This document shows, in pieces, positions 1-9,632 of a stretch of DNA of 32,238 bases. A program made the position numbers and the translations under genes. The stretch's first letter is position 1. Each line of letters begins with the position of its first letter. The stretch spans positions 1-32,238 of the forward strand of contig JAHLFF010000327.1 of assembly GCA_018883945.1 (NCBI GenBank), in the 5' to 3' direction. The DNA comes from Candidatus Acinetobacter avistercoris (GTDB lineage: Bacteria; Pseudomonadota; Gammaproteobacteria; Pseudomonadales; Moraxellaceae). Under the pieces are notes generated by a model. That model ran no database searches. It saw nothing but the letters and a program-made list of their open reading frames with translations, and was not told the DNA's origin.

Positions 1-2
1 TT

Positions 3-197
3 ATGCCTAAGATGAAAACTCGCCGTGGTGCAGCTAAACGCTTTAAAGCGACTGCTAACGGTTTTAAGCGTAAACAAGCGTTCAAACGCCACATTTTGAC
101 CAAAAAATCTGCTAAGCGTATTCGTCAATTACGCGGCTGTGTAATGGTTCACGTTAGTGACGTTGCTTCAGTTCGCCGTATGTGCCCATACATCTAA
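3..197 (+). CDS. rpmI: 50S ribosomal protein L35
   Basis: Structural protein of the large ribosomal subunit. The 64-residue product begins [15 protein letters not shown] and is rich in Lys and Arg throughout, which is the classic L35 N-terminus and the usual family length, so the gene is complete even though it starts at the window edge. Its ribosome binding site lies outside the window. It sits 12 bases upstream of rplT, the conserved rpmI-rplT order; infC would be expected just to the left. In other Gammaproteobacteria this operon is repressed by L20 binding to leader mRNA; that leader is not visible here. Identification is near certain. Confidence 0.97.
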   Translation: MPKMKTRRGAAKRFKATANGFKRKQAFKRHILTKKSAKRIRQLRGCVMVHVSDVASVRRMCPYI

Positions 198-209
198 GGA
201 GATTTATAA

Positions 210-569
210 ATGGCTCGTGTAAAACGTGGTGTTCAGGCGCATCGTCGTCATAAAAAAATTCTTGCTCGTGCTAAAGGTTACTACGGCGCTCGCTCACGTG
301 TTTATCGCGTAGCGTTCCAGGCTGTAATCAAAGCAGGTCAATATGCTTACCGTGACCGTCGTCAAAAGAAACGTCAATTCCGCGCTTTGTGGATTGCACG
401 TATCAATGCTGGTGCTCGTCTAAATGGTTTGTCGTACAGCCGTATGATTTCTGGCTTGAAAAAAGCTCAGATCATCATCGACCGTCGCGTTCTTGCTGAC
501 ATCGCTATGCATGACGCAGTTGCGTTTGCTGCTATCGCTGAAAAAGCGAAAAGCGCATTGGCTGCATAA
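210..569 (+). CDS. rplT: 50S ribosomal protein L20
   Basis: Binds 23S rRNA directly, is needed early in 50S assembly, and in many bacteria represses its own operon. The 119-residue product starts [26 protein letters not shown] (a run recognisable in fragments such as MARVKRG and AKGYYG) and has the expected basic N-terminal extension followed by the globular C-terminal domain ([12 protein letters not shown] near residue 77). Length is typical. A clear Shine-Dalgarno AAGGAG lies just before the start, between the rpmI stop and this ATG. It is the last gene of its operon and is followed within 20 bases by a strong intrinsic terminator. Confidence 0.97.
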   Translation: MARVKRGVQAHRRHKKILARAKGYYGARSRVYRVAFQAVIKAGQYAYRDRRQKKRQFRALWIARINAGARLNGLSYSRMISGLKKAQIIIDRRVLADIAMHDAVAFAAIAEKAKSALAA

Positions 570-582
570 GTCTTTATGACTT

Positions 583-612
583 AAAAAAGACCGCTTTTAG
601 CGGTCTTTTTTT
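583..612. terminator. Bidirectional intrinsic terminator between rplT and the convergent regulator gene
   Basis: Perfect inverted repeat AAAGACCGCT (586-595) and AGCGGTCTTT (599-608) with a three-base loop, flanked by A-run and T-run. It ends the rpmI-rplT transcript on the plus strand. Because the A-run precedes the stem, it can also serve the minus-strand gene whose stop codon is at 612-614. Confidence 0.9.
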
Positions 613-1703
613 TAAATAATCTGTAGTTTATTTTCTTGAATAATAAATTTCATATTAGTAAGCTTTTCCAGCATAGAAACAGAAATATTTAACTCATTAG
701 AAATTTTTTCAACAGAAATGCCATCACTGATTACAATATTAATAGCATCTTGAAGTAGTGAAGGTGTCTCAATAGGCATACTAATGTCTTCAAACTCTTG
801 TCTTGCCTCACCATTTACTCTTAAGTGAATAGCACCAGTTTTATACTGACCATCATCAATTAAGTTGAGTTGCTTAGCTCTGTATAGAATAGCTGCTTTG
901 CTAATTCCCCAAATTTTCTTGAATTCACTCATTTTATTCCAATCAAATCGACCACCCTTGAATAAAATTGGAAAATTTGTTCTCAGCATCGCTTGTGGTA
1001 ACAATAACGCACTAGAAAATCTATGTGCTTGGGACTCAGTTAAAGTATCGCCAGTAGTAACCCCATTGTGCAGTAGCATATGGCCAACTTCATGAGCTAT
1101 ATCAAATCTTTGTCTACATGCACTTTTTTTACTAGTGTTTCGAACAATTATAGGTCTTTGACAAATTAATGATAAAGCATCAACTTCGCTCGAAATAGAG
1201 TCAAAGTCAGTTATAACGATGCCAATATCTTCACAGAATTCCGTTAAGTTTTCGATAGGAGCTAAATCTAAGTCAAATTGCTTCCTGAAGTCTTCGGCAA
1301 TTTTCTCGATTTGATCTCCTGTTAATTGAGTGTGATCAGTCTCGATAGAACTGATTAGGTAGTCTGGTAAATCAACATTTTCTTCAATAAACCTAATTAA
1401 TCTATTTAATTGTTCAGCTCTTGAAATTACCACTTGTTTTGCAAACTGTCTTGATGATTTAAGACTGCGGAAGTGAATTTGATCTTCCTGTAAAGGTGAA
1501 TGAATTTGATAAAAAAAATTCTTTTTTACATCAAAAATATTACATAATTCAATTAACAGATCATCGGTTGGATAACCGAGACCCGTTTCAAGTTTATGTA
1601 TATATTGTTTTGATTTACCAACTTTAACTGCTACATCTTCAAGAGATAACTCGTTGAATAATCTTAGTAGTTTAAGTTCGAGTCCATTAAAAGAATTAAA
1701 CAT
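612..1703 (-). CDS. XRE-type HTH regulator with ImmA/IrrE-like zinc metallopeptidase domain
   Basis: Two-domain protein of 363 residues. Residues ~5-60 form an XRE helix-turn-helix (LSLEDVAVKVGKSKQYIHKLE). Then comes an HFRS motif typical of the XRE-ImmA architecture. An ImmA/IrrE (DUF955, COG2856) peptidase core follows, with HEVGH at residues 204-208 and a downstream TESQAHRFSSALLLP segment that supplies the third zinc ligand. The C-terminal ~70 residues contain a second small HTH-like stretch (ISVEKISNELNISVSMLEKL). Family members act as repressors that are cleaved or inactivated on stress, or as the antitoxin or regulatory half of two-gene modules. I chose ATG at 1703, with AGG seven bases upstream; a TTG at 1727 would add eight residues and overlap the upstream stop. 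It is cotranscribed with the unknown gene at 1724-2329. The substrate is unknown. Confidence 0.88.
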   Translation of the reverse strand: MFNSFNGLELKLLRLFNELSLEDVAVKVGKSKQYIHKLETGLGYPTDDLLIELCNIFDVKKNFFYQIHSPLQEDQIHFRSLKSSRQFAKQVVISRAEQLNRLIRFIEENVDLPDYLISSIETDHTQLTGDQIEKIAEDFRKQFDLDLAPIENLTEFCEDIGIVITDFDSISSEVDALSLICQRPIIVRNTSKKSACRQRFDIAHEVGHMLLHNGVTTGDTLTESQAHRFSSALLLPQAMLRTNFPILFKGGRFDWNKMSEFKKIWGISKAAILYRAKQLNLIDDGQYKTGAIHLRVNGEARQEFEDISMPIETPSLLQDAINIVISDGISVEKISNELNISVSMLEKLTNMKFIIQENKLQII

Positions 1704-1723
1704 TGTGTAACCTAATAATTGAT

Positions 1724-2329
1724 TCAATTCTCTTCTGACTTGTCGGTATTATTGCGTTTACTTGATAAATTTCGAGTACGCTTTTTACCACTACTCTTTG
1801 GTGTAAACAAATCATCGGTTTGAATTGAAGGGGTGAAGCTAGATGAATTATATTCCCAAAGAGCAACGATATTTTCATTAATGTCGTAACTGACAAAAAG
1901 AACAGTTGCTAATGGAAACCCATCTTCATCAAGAGAATACATGAGTAAGAAATTTGAATAGCAGGGTAAACCGACTTCATTAAAGAGGCTCAATTGTTCA
2001 GTGAGAACAAATGCCCCTTTCTTTGTTGGATAAAAATAGTTTTTTTCTTCAAAAAAGCGACAAGGTGTTTGTCCCAGTTTGAAAATAAATTTGTTAGTCT
2101 TATCTAAAATTTCAATTTTATATGGACAGGCATCATTTAAGAACTCTCTTTTAAAACAATTATGAGTTCTTTTAAAGAAAACAGTACCAAAAGTATAATT
2201 GTCATCGTCTTGGTCGCGTGTATCTCTGAAACTTTTATCAAATGACTGAAGCATCAATTTTGCGATATAGGATAACTTATCATCCGTTAACTCTTTATCA
2301 AATGATGATGGGTGGGGGTATTTGGTCAT
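1724..2329 (-). CDS. Unknown 201-residue partner of the XRE-ImmA regulator
   Basis: I do not recognise this family. The product has an acidic N-terminal third (DDKLSYIAKLMLQSFDKSFRDTRDQDDDNY), then a beta-rich middle with many aromatic residues, and a basic, serine-rich, probably disordered tail (SSGKKRTRNLSSKRN). No signal peptide, membrane segment or catalytic motif is obvious. ATG at 2329 is supported by AAGGA about ten bases upstream and by a sigma70-like promoter directly behind it. Its stop lies 20 bases before the preferred start of the XRE-ImmA gene, so the two are one transcript with this gene first. That arrangement is common for modules in which a regulator controls, or protects against, its partner. 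A toxin or stress-response role is inference only. Confidence 0.8.
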   Translation of the reverse strand: MTKYPHPSSFDKELTDDKLSYIAKLMLQSFDKSFRDTRDQDDDNYTFGTVFFKRTHNCFKREFLNDACPYKIEILDKTNKFIFKLGQTPCRFFEEKNYFYPTKKGAFVLTEQLSLFNEVGLPCYSNFLLMYSLDEDGFPLATVLFVSYDINENIVALWEYNSSSFTPSIQTDDLFTPKSSGKKRTRNLSSKRNNTDKSEEN

Positions 2330-2357
2330 ATATAACGTATCCTTACTGAAAGTAATT

Positions 2358-2382
2358 GGAAAATCCTAAGTAGCGAAATTCC
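2358..2382 (-). promoter_or_regulatory. Candidate operator of the XRE-ImmA module
   Basis: Imperfect dyad with matching outer arms GGAA-N2-TC and GA-N2-TTCC, 25 bases across. It abuts the -10 element and spans the predicted transcription start of the two-gene operon. Position and symmetry suit autorepression by the XRE protein; no repeat copy was seen elsewhere in the window. Confidence 0.35.
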
Positions 2383-2411
2383 AATTTATTTCATATTTTT
2401 AATTACGTCAA
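2383..2411 (-). promoter_or_regulatory. Sigma70-type promoter for the XRE-ImmA module
   Basis: Read on the minus strand: -35 TTGACG (2406-2411), a 17-base spacer, and -10 TAAATT (2383-2388). Transcription would start near 2376, leaving a leader of about 47 bases before the ATG at 2329. This is one of the best-formed promoters in the window. Confidence 0.65.
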
Positions 2412-2480
2412 CCAACTTCTTTCTTTTTTTTGAATTTGTCACCCTGTGTTTTACTGAATAAATGTTTTGTTATCTAAATG

Positions 2481-3533
2481 CTATAATCCAAAATAGTATG
2501 CGCAAATACAAATCACCACGGTAATCACAATCAATGCAAAGACATTTGATTTAGCAGACTTATGTTCTGGCTTTATATTTGGTGCGTCGTTATTGAAAAA
2601 GCGATTTTCAGTGTGAATAGATTGCGCGTGCTCTTCCGATGGAATATTTCTTTCAACAGGAATTAAGCGAGCCGTTTTATAATGGTTCGCAACTTTGGTG
2701 ACAAATTTCGCAGTTAAATCCTCAAGTTTATGTTTAAAGCGCTGAAGACTTACTCGCTCTTCATGACTTAAAGCATCTTCTTCAATGTGGGAGGTCTTAA
2801 GTTTTTGTGTGATGAATTGATCTAAAGCTTCGAGTCGAATCAAACTTTCATGTGCATACGTTGCATTATAGTCATCGGGTAATAGTGCTAAATTTAACTG
2901 ATCTGCTGAATTTGTGGAGCTATGAGGTTCTGCTAAATTTTCGCGTGTATATCCATAGTAGGACTGTCCTAATAGATCAGGCGCTACAAAGCCTTGAGCG
3001 AGCGGTTGATCAAAGAGAACATTGTCTGTGTAAGTATGAATTACATCCCAGTTCGGTTGTTGCAGATCAACTTCGACTCGCTTAATCAGTTTGGAATTTA
3101 ATTCATAACGCCAAAAATTTTCTATTCGTAAATCTGAACGTTGCTTTAATGGTGGCTGAAATTCATTATCACCGTTATACCACTCAGCCAGTTCTTTACC
3201 AAAAATCCATGCTGCATAAGACTTGCTGTGGTGGCTGACAATAAAGTGAGCATAAGGTAGAAGTTCAACATTTGGGTTGGGATTTTGCTCATCGAGTAAT
3301 AGGCTTGAATTATGTAAGCTTATTCTGATTACCCCTTGTTTTTTGAGGCCTTCGAGCCAAACTTGGAAATGCTGTGCTAATAACTGTTGAGAAAGTAGAT
3401 CACGAAAAGCGAACATATGCTGATTGAAAATCGGATGTTTTGCCCAGTGACTAAAACTCAAATTTTGGCTTAAATATTCATTGCCATAGCTGACGAGAGC
3501 AAGCTGTTGTTTCCAAATCGGGTCAAGTGCCAT
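2481..3533 (-). CDS. Conserved-looking unknown protein with C-terminal membrane anchor
   Basis: 350 residues, function not recognised. The N-terminal ~290 residues are soluble in character and Trp/Tyr/Leu-rich, beginning ALDPIWKQQLALVSYGNEYL. A charged helical stretch follows (~225-275, SHEERVSLQRFKHKLEDL). The last ~22 residues (about 328-349, FALIVITVVICICAYY) form a single hydrophobic helix with no positive residues after it. This resembles a tail-anchored inner-membrane protein with a cytoplasmic body. There is no signal peptide. The start at 3533 has a purine-rich AAGAAGA stretch upstream. It stands alone between the XRE-ImmA module and the divergent pheS, so context gives no clear function. 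Codon use looks ordinary for the window, so it may be a native lineage gene rather than part of the accessory module. Confidence 0.8.
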   Translation of the reverse strand: MALDPIWKQQLALVSYGNEYLSQNLSFSHWAKHPIFNQHMFAFRDLLSQQLLAQHFQVWLEGLKKQGVIRISLHNSSLLLDEQNPNPNVELLPYAHFIVSHHSKSYAAWIFGKELAEWYNGDNEFQPPLKQRSDLRIENFWRYELNSKLIKRVEVDLQQPNWDVIHTYTDNVLFDQPLAQGFVAPDLLGQSYYGYTRENLAEPHSSTNSADQLNLALLPDDYNATYAHESLIRLEALDQFITQKLKTSHIEEDALSHEERVSLQRFKHKLEDLTAKFVTKVANHYKTARLIPVERNIPSEEHAQSIHTENRFFNNDAPNIKPEHKSAKSNVFALIVITVVICICAYYFGL

Positions 3534-3659
3534 TGTTTATCTTCTTAGTGACAATGTGAATATCTTATACTTTTTATAAATCAAATTACTAATCTTATTG
3601 CATAACTTATCACTGTCCTGATTTTCCATCTTCTAAACTGCATACCAATGCGTAAAAAC

Positions 3660-3668
3660 TGTTAGAAT
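3660..3668 (+). promoter_or_regulatory. Extended -10 promoter for pheS
   Basis: TG-T-TAGAAT (3660-3668) forms an extended -10 element about 45 bases upstream of the pheS ATG; no convincing -35 hexamer is visible 16-18 bases further up. No phenylalanine-rich leader peptide like E. coli pheM was found between it and pheS. Confidence 0.4.
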
Positions 3669-3692
3669 ATATGGTTATATTATTTTTCTTAA

Positions 3693-4694
<1,002 letters not shown>

Positions 4695-4718
4695 GACTTT
4701 TATTTAATCCTCTCTTGT

Positions 4719-4773
4719 GAAGCAAAGCTTCTCTTCAGCTTTATTGATTAAAAAGAATCGATTTAAAGCTGAA
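4719..4773 (+). promoter_or_regulatory. Hairpin-rich spacer between pheS and pheT
   Basis: A perfect ten-base inverted repeat TTCAGCTTTA (4734-4743) and TAAAGCTGAA (4764-4773) encloses an inner helix (TTGATT with AATCGA, one G-U pair) over a six-base loop AAAAAG. A smaller hairpin GAAGC-AAA-GCTTC (4719-4731) lies just before it. No T-run follows, so it is not a standard terminator. It could tune the pheS/pheT ratio, protect mRNA or be a processing site. Confidence 0.6.
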
Positions 4774-4816
4774 TCTGAGTAGGGATTCTAGAGATTGAAA
4801 TTACAGGTTTTTATAA

Positions 4817-7198
4817 ATGAAAATTAGCGAAAATTGGTTACGTACATGGGTTAACCCAGCCATTGATAGCGATACACTTTCAAATCAATTGACGATGTTG
4901 GGTTTAGAAGTCGATGAGCTTTCTCCAGCTGCAAAGCCATTTACGGGTGTTGTTGTGGGTGAGGTTTTAACTGTAGAACAGCATCCTGATGCAGATCGTT
5001 TAAAAGTTACTACGGTAAATATTGGAACGGGCGAGCCTCTGCAAATTGTATGTGGCGCACCGAATGTGCGTGCAGGTATGAAAGCACCTGTTGCAACCAT
5101 TGGTGCAGTATTACCAGGTGACTTTAAAATTAAAAAAGGAAAGTTACGTGGGATCGAGTCACAAGGCATGTTGTGTGGCGCATCTGAAATTGACCTTGAA
5201 GATAAACTTGATGGTCTGTTAGAGCTTCCTAGTGATGCAACTGTTGGTTTAAATATTCGTGAATATTTAGATCTTGATGATAATGTCATTGATATCAGTA
5301 TCACGCCTAACCGTGGTGATTGCTTCAGTATTCGAGGGATTGCACGTGAAATTGGTGTGATCAATCAATTGCCTGTGACTGTACCGCATGTTGAAGATGT
5401 TACAGTAACTCTTGCAGATGAAAAGAACGTCATTGTGAGCACCGAAGGTTGCCCACGTTACCTCGGTCGTGTGATCAAAAACATCAATACTAAAGCAGTA
5501 ACACCTGTATGGATGGAGCGCGTTTTGGCACGTTCAGGTATTCGTCAGCATAGTATTTTGGTCGATATCACCAACTATGTATTGATTGAATTGGGTCAGC
5601 CATTGCATGCATTTGACGGTGGCAAACTTCAAGGTTCAGTACAGGTTCGTCAAGCAACCGCACAAGAGAAGCTGGTGTTGTTAAACGAGCAAGAAGTTGA
5701 ATTGACTGAAGATGTTATGGTCATTGCTGATGATGAAAAAGCATTAGCGATTGCAGGTATTATGGGCGGTTTGTCTTCTTCTGTGACCGATGAAACAACA
5801 GAAATTTTCTTAGAATCCGCTTTCTTTGCACCACTTGCGATTGCAGGTCGTGCGCGAAAATTTGGTCTACATACAGATGCATCGCAGCGATATGAACGTG
5901 GTGTAGATTTTGAATTGCCAATGATGGCAATGCAGCGCGCATCTCAATTGATTCAAGAGTTAGCTGGTGGTTCGTTCGGGCAAATCACGATTGCAGAAAA
6001 TAAAGCATTATTACCAACACGCCAAGCGATTGAACTGAATCAAGCACAAGTCGATCAATTGTTAGGTTATCACGTTGATTCTACTTTCATTGTTGATGCA
6101 TTGACTCGTTTAGATTGTAAAGTGACTGAAAAAACTGACGGGCAGTGGTCAGTAGTTCCTCCTTCACATCGCTATGACATGGCTATATACCAAGACTTAA
6201 TTGAAGAAGTTGCACGTATCCATGGCTATGACAATATTCAAATTAGCTTGCCAGTGATTGAAACAAAGCTTGCGAAGTATCAAGATCAATTTGAGTTAGG
6301 TCAGTTGCGTCAAACGCTCGTCACTCTTGGATATCAAGAAGCGATTAGTTTTAGTTTTGCAGACTTGAAATTAGAGAAAATTTTAAATCCAGATGTAAAT
6401 CCTTTGGCATTGGCAAACCCAATTTCAAGTGATTTAGCTGTGATGCGCTCTACTTTGTTATCTAGCTTAATCCCATGTGTTCAATACAACATTAATCGTC
6501 AACAAAGTCGTGTGCGTTTCTTTGAATTAGGTTTGCGTTTTGATTATCAAGATGCAGCCAATATTCATGAGTTGAAGCAAATCCCAACCTTGGCAATGAT
6601 TGCGGTTGGTGCGAAAACCAATGAATCTTGGCATGCTAAACCTCAAGCTATGGATTTCTTTGATCTGAAAGGTGAAGTAGAAGAGGTCTTGGCCGCAGGA
6701 CGTATCAATGCTGAATATGTTCGTTCTGAGCGCGTTTGGTTACACCCAGGACAATCTGCAGAGATTTTAGTGGATGGAAAATCGATTGGTTATTTAGGTC
6801 GACTACATCCATCATTAGAAGAAAAGCTTGATTTAGGTACAACTTGGGTGGCAGAACTTGATCAATTGGCTGTTTTGCAAACTTATGTATCTAATTTTAC
6901 AGAATTATCACGATTTCCGTCGGTTAGACGTGATATTGCCCTTTTAATTAATGATAAGATTAATGTCAGTGAAATTCAGCAACTTATCGAAAAAGTAGGT
7001 GGTGAGTTATTAGACTCTACTTGGTTATTCGATGTGTATACGGGTCAGGGTGTTGAAGAGGGCAAACGCTCATTGGCATTTGCTATTTTATGGCAACACC
7101 CATCACGCACACTTGAAGATGCTGAAATCAAGTCCGGTATGGATAACATTATTCAAGTGTTGCAAGACACTTACCAAGCGACATTGAGGGCCTCATGA
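4817..7198 (+). CDS. pheT: Phenylalanine-tRNA ligase beta subunit
   Basis: Large subunit of PheRS; it contributes tRNA recognition and editing of mischarged Tyr-tRNA-Phe. 793 residues, the normal bacterial length. A tRNA-binding OB fold lies near residues 40-150 ([38 protein letters not shown]). The B3/B4 editing domain is around 210-370. The B5 DNA-binding-like fold is around 400-475 ([25 protein letters not shown]). The C-terminal anticodon-binding FDX-ACB domain ends the protein ([13 protein letters not shown]). The ATG at 4817 begins [14 protein letters not shown], the expected N-terminus. The stop overlaps the ihfA start by four bases (ATGA), so the two are translationally coupled. Confidence 0.97.
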   Translation: MKISENWLRTWVNPAIDSDTLSNQLTMLGLEVDELSPAAKPFTGVVVGEVLTVEQHPDADRLKVTTVNIGTGEPLQIVCGAPNVRAGMKAPVATIGAVLPGDFKIKKGKLRGIESQGMLCGASEIDLEDKLDGLLELPSDATVGLNIREYLDLDDNVIDISITPNRGDCFSIRGIAREIGVINQLPVTVPHVEDVTVTLADEKNVIVSTEGCPRYLGRVIKNINTKAVTPVWMERVLARSGIRQHSILVDITNYVLIELGQPLHAFDGGKLQGSVQVRQATAQEKLVLLNEQEVELTEDVMVIADDEKALAIAGIMGGLSSSVTDETTEIFLESAFFAPLAIAGRARKFGLHTDASQRYERGVDFELPMMAMQRASQLIQELAGGSFGQITIAENKALLPTRQAIELNQAQVDQLLGYHVDSTFIVDALTRLDCKVTEKTDGQWSVVPPSHRYDMAIYQDLIEEVARIHGYDNIQISLPVIETKLAKYQDQFELGQLRQTLVTLGYQEAISFSFADLKLEKILNPDVNPLALANPISSDLAVMRSTLLSSLIPCVQYNINRQQSRVRFFELGLRFDYQDAANIHELKQIPTLAMIAVGAKTNESWHAKPQAMDFFDLKGEVEEVLAAGRINAEYVRSERVWLHPGQSAEILVDGKSIGYLGRLHPSLEEKLDLGTTWVAELDQLAVLQTYVSNFTELSRFPSVRRDIALLINDKINVSEIQQLIEKVGGELLDSTWLFDVYTGQGVEEGKRSLAFAILWQHPSRTLEDAEIKSGMDNIIQVLQDTYQATLRAS

Positions 7199-7491
7199 CA
7201 GCATTAACAAAAGCAGAAATGGCTGATCATTTGAGTGAGCTCACGAGTTTAAATCGTCGTGAAGCTAAGCAAATGGTAGAGTTGTTTTTTGATGAAATTA
7301 GCCAAGCATTAATTGCAGGTGAACACGTCAAACTTTCAGGTTTTGGTAATTTCGAATTGCGTGACAAGCGTCAACGCCCAGGACGAAATCCTAAAACTGG
7401 GGAAGAGATTCCAATTTCCGCACGTCGCGTAGTGACATTCCGCGCAGGTCAGAAATTTAGACAACGTGTCGGTACTGAACAAGTTGACTAA
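7195..7491 (+). CDS. ihfA: Integration host factor alpha subunit
   Basis: Small DNA-bending nucleoid protein that pairs with IhfB and sharply bends specific sites, acting in transcription, recombination and replication. 98 residues, the family length. [12 protein letters not shown] at the start and the DNA-minor-groove arm region [29 protein letters not shown] with the intercalating proline are present. It overlaps the end of pheT by four bases; pheST-ihfA order is conserved in Gammaproteobacteria. A strong terminator follows 20 bases after the stop. Confidence 0.96.
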   Translation: MTALTKAEMADHLSELTSLNRREAKQMVELFFDEISQALIAGEHVKLSGFGNFELRDKRQRPGRNPKTGEEIPISARRVVTFRAGQKFRQRVGTEQVD

Positions 7492-7511
7492 GGTCGATCT
7501 TGTTTTATATC

Positions 7512-7544
7512 AAACCTCAAGTCTTTGTACTTGAGGTTTTTTTT
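7512..7544 (+). terminator. Intrinsic terminator of pheST-ihfA
   Basis: Perfect 11-base stem AAACCTCAAGT (7512-7522) and ACTTGAGGTTT (7529-7539), loop CTTTGT, followed by a run of eight T on the plus strand. Confidence 0.92.
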
Positions 7545-7624
7545 AATCCAATTTTATAGAATTAAATGAATTTGAAGCTCAATCTTTTAGTTGAATCAAC
7601 TAGAAACAAAAACAAGAGACGAAA

Positions 7625-7677
7625 AAAAAGAGAACCAAAGGTTCTCTTTTTCTGATAATAATCTAAGAGATTATTAT
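7625..7677 (-). terminator. Two stacked hairpins ending the alanine-rich lipoprotein gene
   Basis: The first hairpin (7655-7677) is a perfect ten-base stem ATAATAATCT / AGATTATTAT with loop AAG, and contains the lipoprotein stop codon (7674-7676). The second (7625-7651) is a perfect 12-base stem AAAAAGAGAACC / GGTTCTCTTTTT with loop AAA, with T-runs on both strands. The second is the likely bidirectional intrinsic terminator. The first may protect the mRNA 3' end or affect termination of translation. Confidence 0.85.
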
Positions 7678-7952
7678 TGAGCAGCAGAAGCAGTCGCAGT
7701 AGCGTCAGCAGCAGCATCAACAGCTACAGCAGCAGCATCAGTCGCTTCAGATGCAGCAGCATCAGCAGCAACAGCGTCAGTCGCTTCAACAGCAGCAGCA
7801 TCAGCAGCTACAACAGCTTCAGATGCAGCTTCAACAGCTTCAGACGCAGCAGCGTTAGCATCAGCAGCAGCATCTTCAGTTTTTTTAGCACAGCCAACGA
7901 AAGCTAAAGTAGTAGCAACGGCAGCAGCAATAGCAATTTTTTTGAATAACAT
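7674..7952 (-). CDS. Small alanine-rich lipoprotein
   Basis: 92 residues. The N-terminus MLFKKIAIAAAVATTLAFVGC is a lipoprotein signal with Cys21 as the lipidation site (FVGC is a slightly non-canonical lipobox). The mature ~72 residues are about half alanine, with Ser, Glu, Asp, Val and Thr arranged in approximate heptads such as AASEAVEAASEAV. That pattern suits a long amphipathic helix or coiled coil, comparable in size to Lpp, though without an obvious C-terminal Lys for peptidoglycan linkage. ATG at 7952 has GAGAG upstream. The GCA/GCT codons make a triplet-repeat-like tract that could vary in length between strains. It is transcribed alone, with a 411-base gap upstream and its own terminator. 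The specific function is unknown. Confidence 0.85.
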   Translation of the reverse strand: MLFKKIAIAAAVATTLAFVGCAKKTEDAAADANAAASEAVEAASEAVVAADAAAVEATDAVAADAAASEATDAAAVAVDAAADATATASAAQ

Positions 7953-8363
7953 GGCATCACTCTCATTAAAATATATAGAGACAAAAAAAACCTGGTTAGC
8001 CTGTTGTGTGCTTTTATTATTCCTAACGTTAGTGAGGTTAATAACGCATGGAGCAGCCTAACTGGTATGCCAACATGCTATCACTCGGCATATTGAATTA
8101 CTACTGGGTGATTTAAAATAATTGCTAAAAAAGGTTAAAAAACAGCATATTTTTAACAGATAATTACAATTGATTTTGAATTCTAAATTGGAAGAGTACA
8201 AAGTAAGTTATTAATATACCGCTATTTTTATTCACAGAAATGATATAAATCAATTAATTATATATAACTTTACATTTTTAATTGTCAATTGTGTATTTAT
8301 GTAAAAAATGTCAACCATAAAAAAGACCACTATCAATAGTGGTCTTTTTTATTATTCGTGGTA
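7953..8363. other. 411-base intergenic region between the lipoprotein gene and rho
   Basis: Very AT-rich, particularly 8130-8310. It must hold the promoter and leader of the minus-strand lipoprotein gene, but I could not fix a clear -35/-10 pair. It ends in the rho terminator (8319-8349). Short palindromes such as TAACGTTA (around 8025) are present. No tRNA-like fold or plausible ORF with a ribosome binding site was seen. Confidence 0.5.
8319..8349 (-). terminator. Intrinsic terminator of rho
   Basis: Stem AAAAAGACCACTAT (8320-8333) pairs with ATAGTGGTCTTTTT (8336-8349) around a tight loop. Read on the minus strand the stem runs into a T-run. It could also stop plus-strand transcripts. Confidence 0.88.
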
Positions 8364-9632
8364 TTAGTTTGCAGCTTTACGCTTCATTTGATCGAAGAAA
8401 TCATCATTGGTTTTGGTTTCTTTCATGCGATCCAATAAGAATTCCATTGCCGCTAACTCATCCATAGGGTGAAGAAGCTTACGAAGAATCCAAACTTTAC
8501 GTAAGTTCTCTTCGCTCATTAAACGTTCTTCACGACGTGTACCAGATTTCTTGATATTCATCGCAGGGAAGACGCGTTTTTCAGCAATACGGCGATCAAG
8601 TGCAATCTCTTGGTTACCTGTACCTTTGAATTCCTCGTAAATCACTTCATCCATTTTACTGCCTGTTTCGATCAGTGCAGTAGAAATAATGGTCAGTGAA
8701 CCGCCTTCTTCGATATTACGTGCTGCACCGAAGAAACGTTTTGGACGTTCTAGCGCATGTGCATCCAAACCACCTGTCAATACTTTACCAGATGATGGAA
8801 TTACCGTGTTATATGCACGTGCAAGACGCGTGATTGAGTCAAGTAGAATAACGACATCTTTCTTATGTTCAACCAAACGTTTTGCTTTTTCAATGACCAT
8901 TTCAGCGACTTGAACGTGACGCGCAGGCGCTTCATCGAATGTAGAAGCAATCACTTCACCGCGAACTGTACGTTCCATCTCTGTTACTTCTTCCGGACGT
9001 TCATCAATCAGAAGAACGATCAAGAAACATTCAGGATTGTTACGCACAATAGATTGAGCAATGTTTTGCAATAACATTGTTTTACCGGCTTTTGGCGGTG
9101 CAACAATGATAGAACGTTGTCCTTTACCAATCGGAGCAATAAGATCGACTACACGTGCAGTTAAATCTTCAGTTGAACCATTACCCAATTCCATCATTAA
9201 CTGTTCAGTTGGGAATAATGGAGTAAGGTTTTCAAATAAAATTTTATTACGTGAGTTTTCAGGGGTGTCGTAGTTGATTTGATTTACTTTAAGTAAAGCA
9301 AAATAACGTTCGCCTTCTTTCGGAGGACGAATTGTACCTGTAATGGTATCGCCAGTACGTAAATTAAAACGACGAATTTGAGACGGGCTAATGTAGATAT
9401 CATCAGGTCCTGCAAGGTAAGAACCCGCAGCAGAACGAAGGAAGCCAAAACCATCAGAAAGAATTTCAAGAACACCATCACCAAAAATTTCTTCGCCATT
9501 CATTGCATGACGTTTCAAAATGGCGAAAATGATATCTTGCTTACGGTTACGTGCCATTCCTTCAAGGCCCATAAACTCAGCAATTTTGATGAGTTCGCCT
9601 ATCGGTTTTTTCTTGAGTTCAGTTAAGTTCAT
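8364..9632 (-). CDS. rho: Transcription termination factor Rho
   Basis: Hexameric RNA-dependent ATPase/helicase that terminates untranslated transcripts. 422 residues, without the long N-terminal insertion found in some phyla. Rho N-terminal helix bundle ([20 protein letters not shown]). Cold-shock-like primary RNA-binding domain ([17 protein letters not shown]). Walker [12 protein letters not shown] near residue 180, Walker [18 protein letters not shown]-loop region and arginine finger in the C-terminal RecA-like domain, and the typical ending [20 protein letters not shown]. The ATG at 9632 has no strong Shine-Dalgarno. A long intergenic region upstream could carry a regulatory leader, as known for E. 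coli rho. Confidence 0.97.
   Translation of the reverse strand: MNLTELKKKPIGELIKIAEFMGLEGMARNRKQDIIFAILKRHAMNGEEIFGDGVLEILSDGFGFLRSAAGSYLAGPDDIYISPSQIRRFNLRTGDTITGTIRPPKEGERYFALLKVNQINYDTPENSRNKILFENLTPLFPTEQLMMELGNGSTEDLTARVVDLIAPIGKGQRSIIVAPPKAGKTMLLQNIAQSIVRNNPECFLIVLLIDERPEEVTEMERTVRGEVIASTFDEAPARHVQVAEMVIEKAKRLVEHKKDVVILLDSITRLARAYNTVIPSSGKVLTGGLDAHALERPKRFFGAARNIEEGGSLTIISTALIETGSKMDEVIYEEFKGTGNQEIALDRRIAEKRVFPAMNIKKSGTRREERLMSEENLRKVWILRKLLHPMDELAAMEFLLDRMKETKTNDDFFDQMKRKAAN

Noticed and set aside
7677..7907. Serine-rich 76-residue plus-strand reading frame
   Set aside because: It is the antisense shadow of the alanine-rich lipoprotein gene; GCA/GCT repeats read backwards give serine codons. 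No ribosome binding site.
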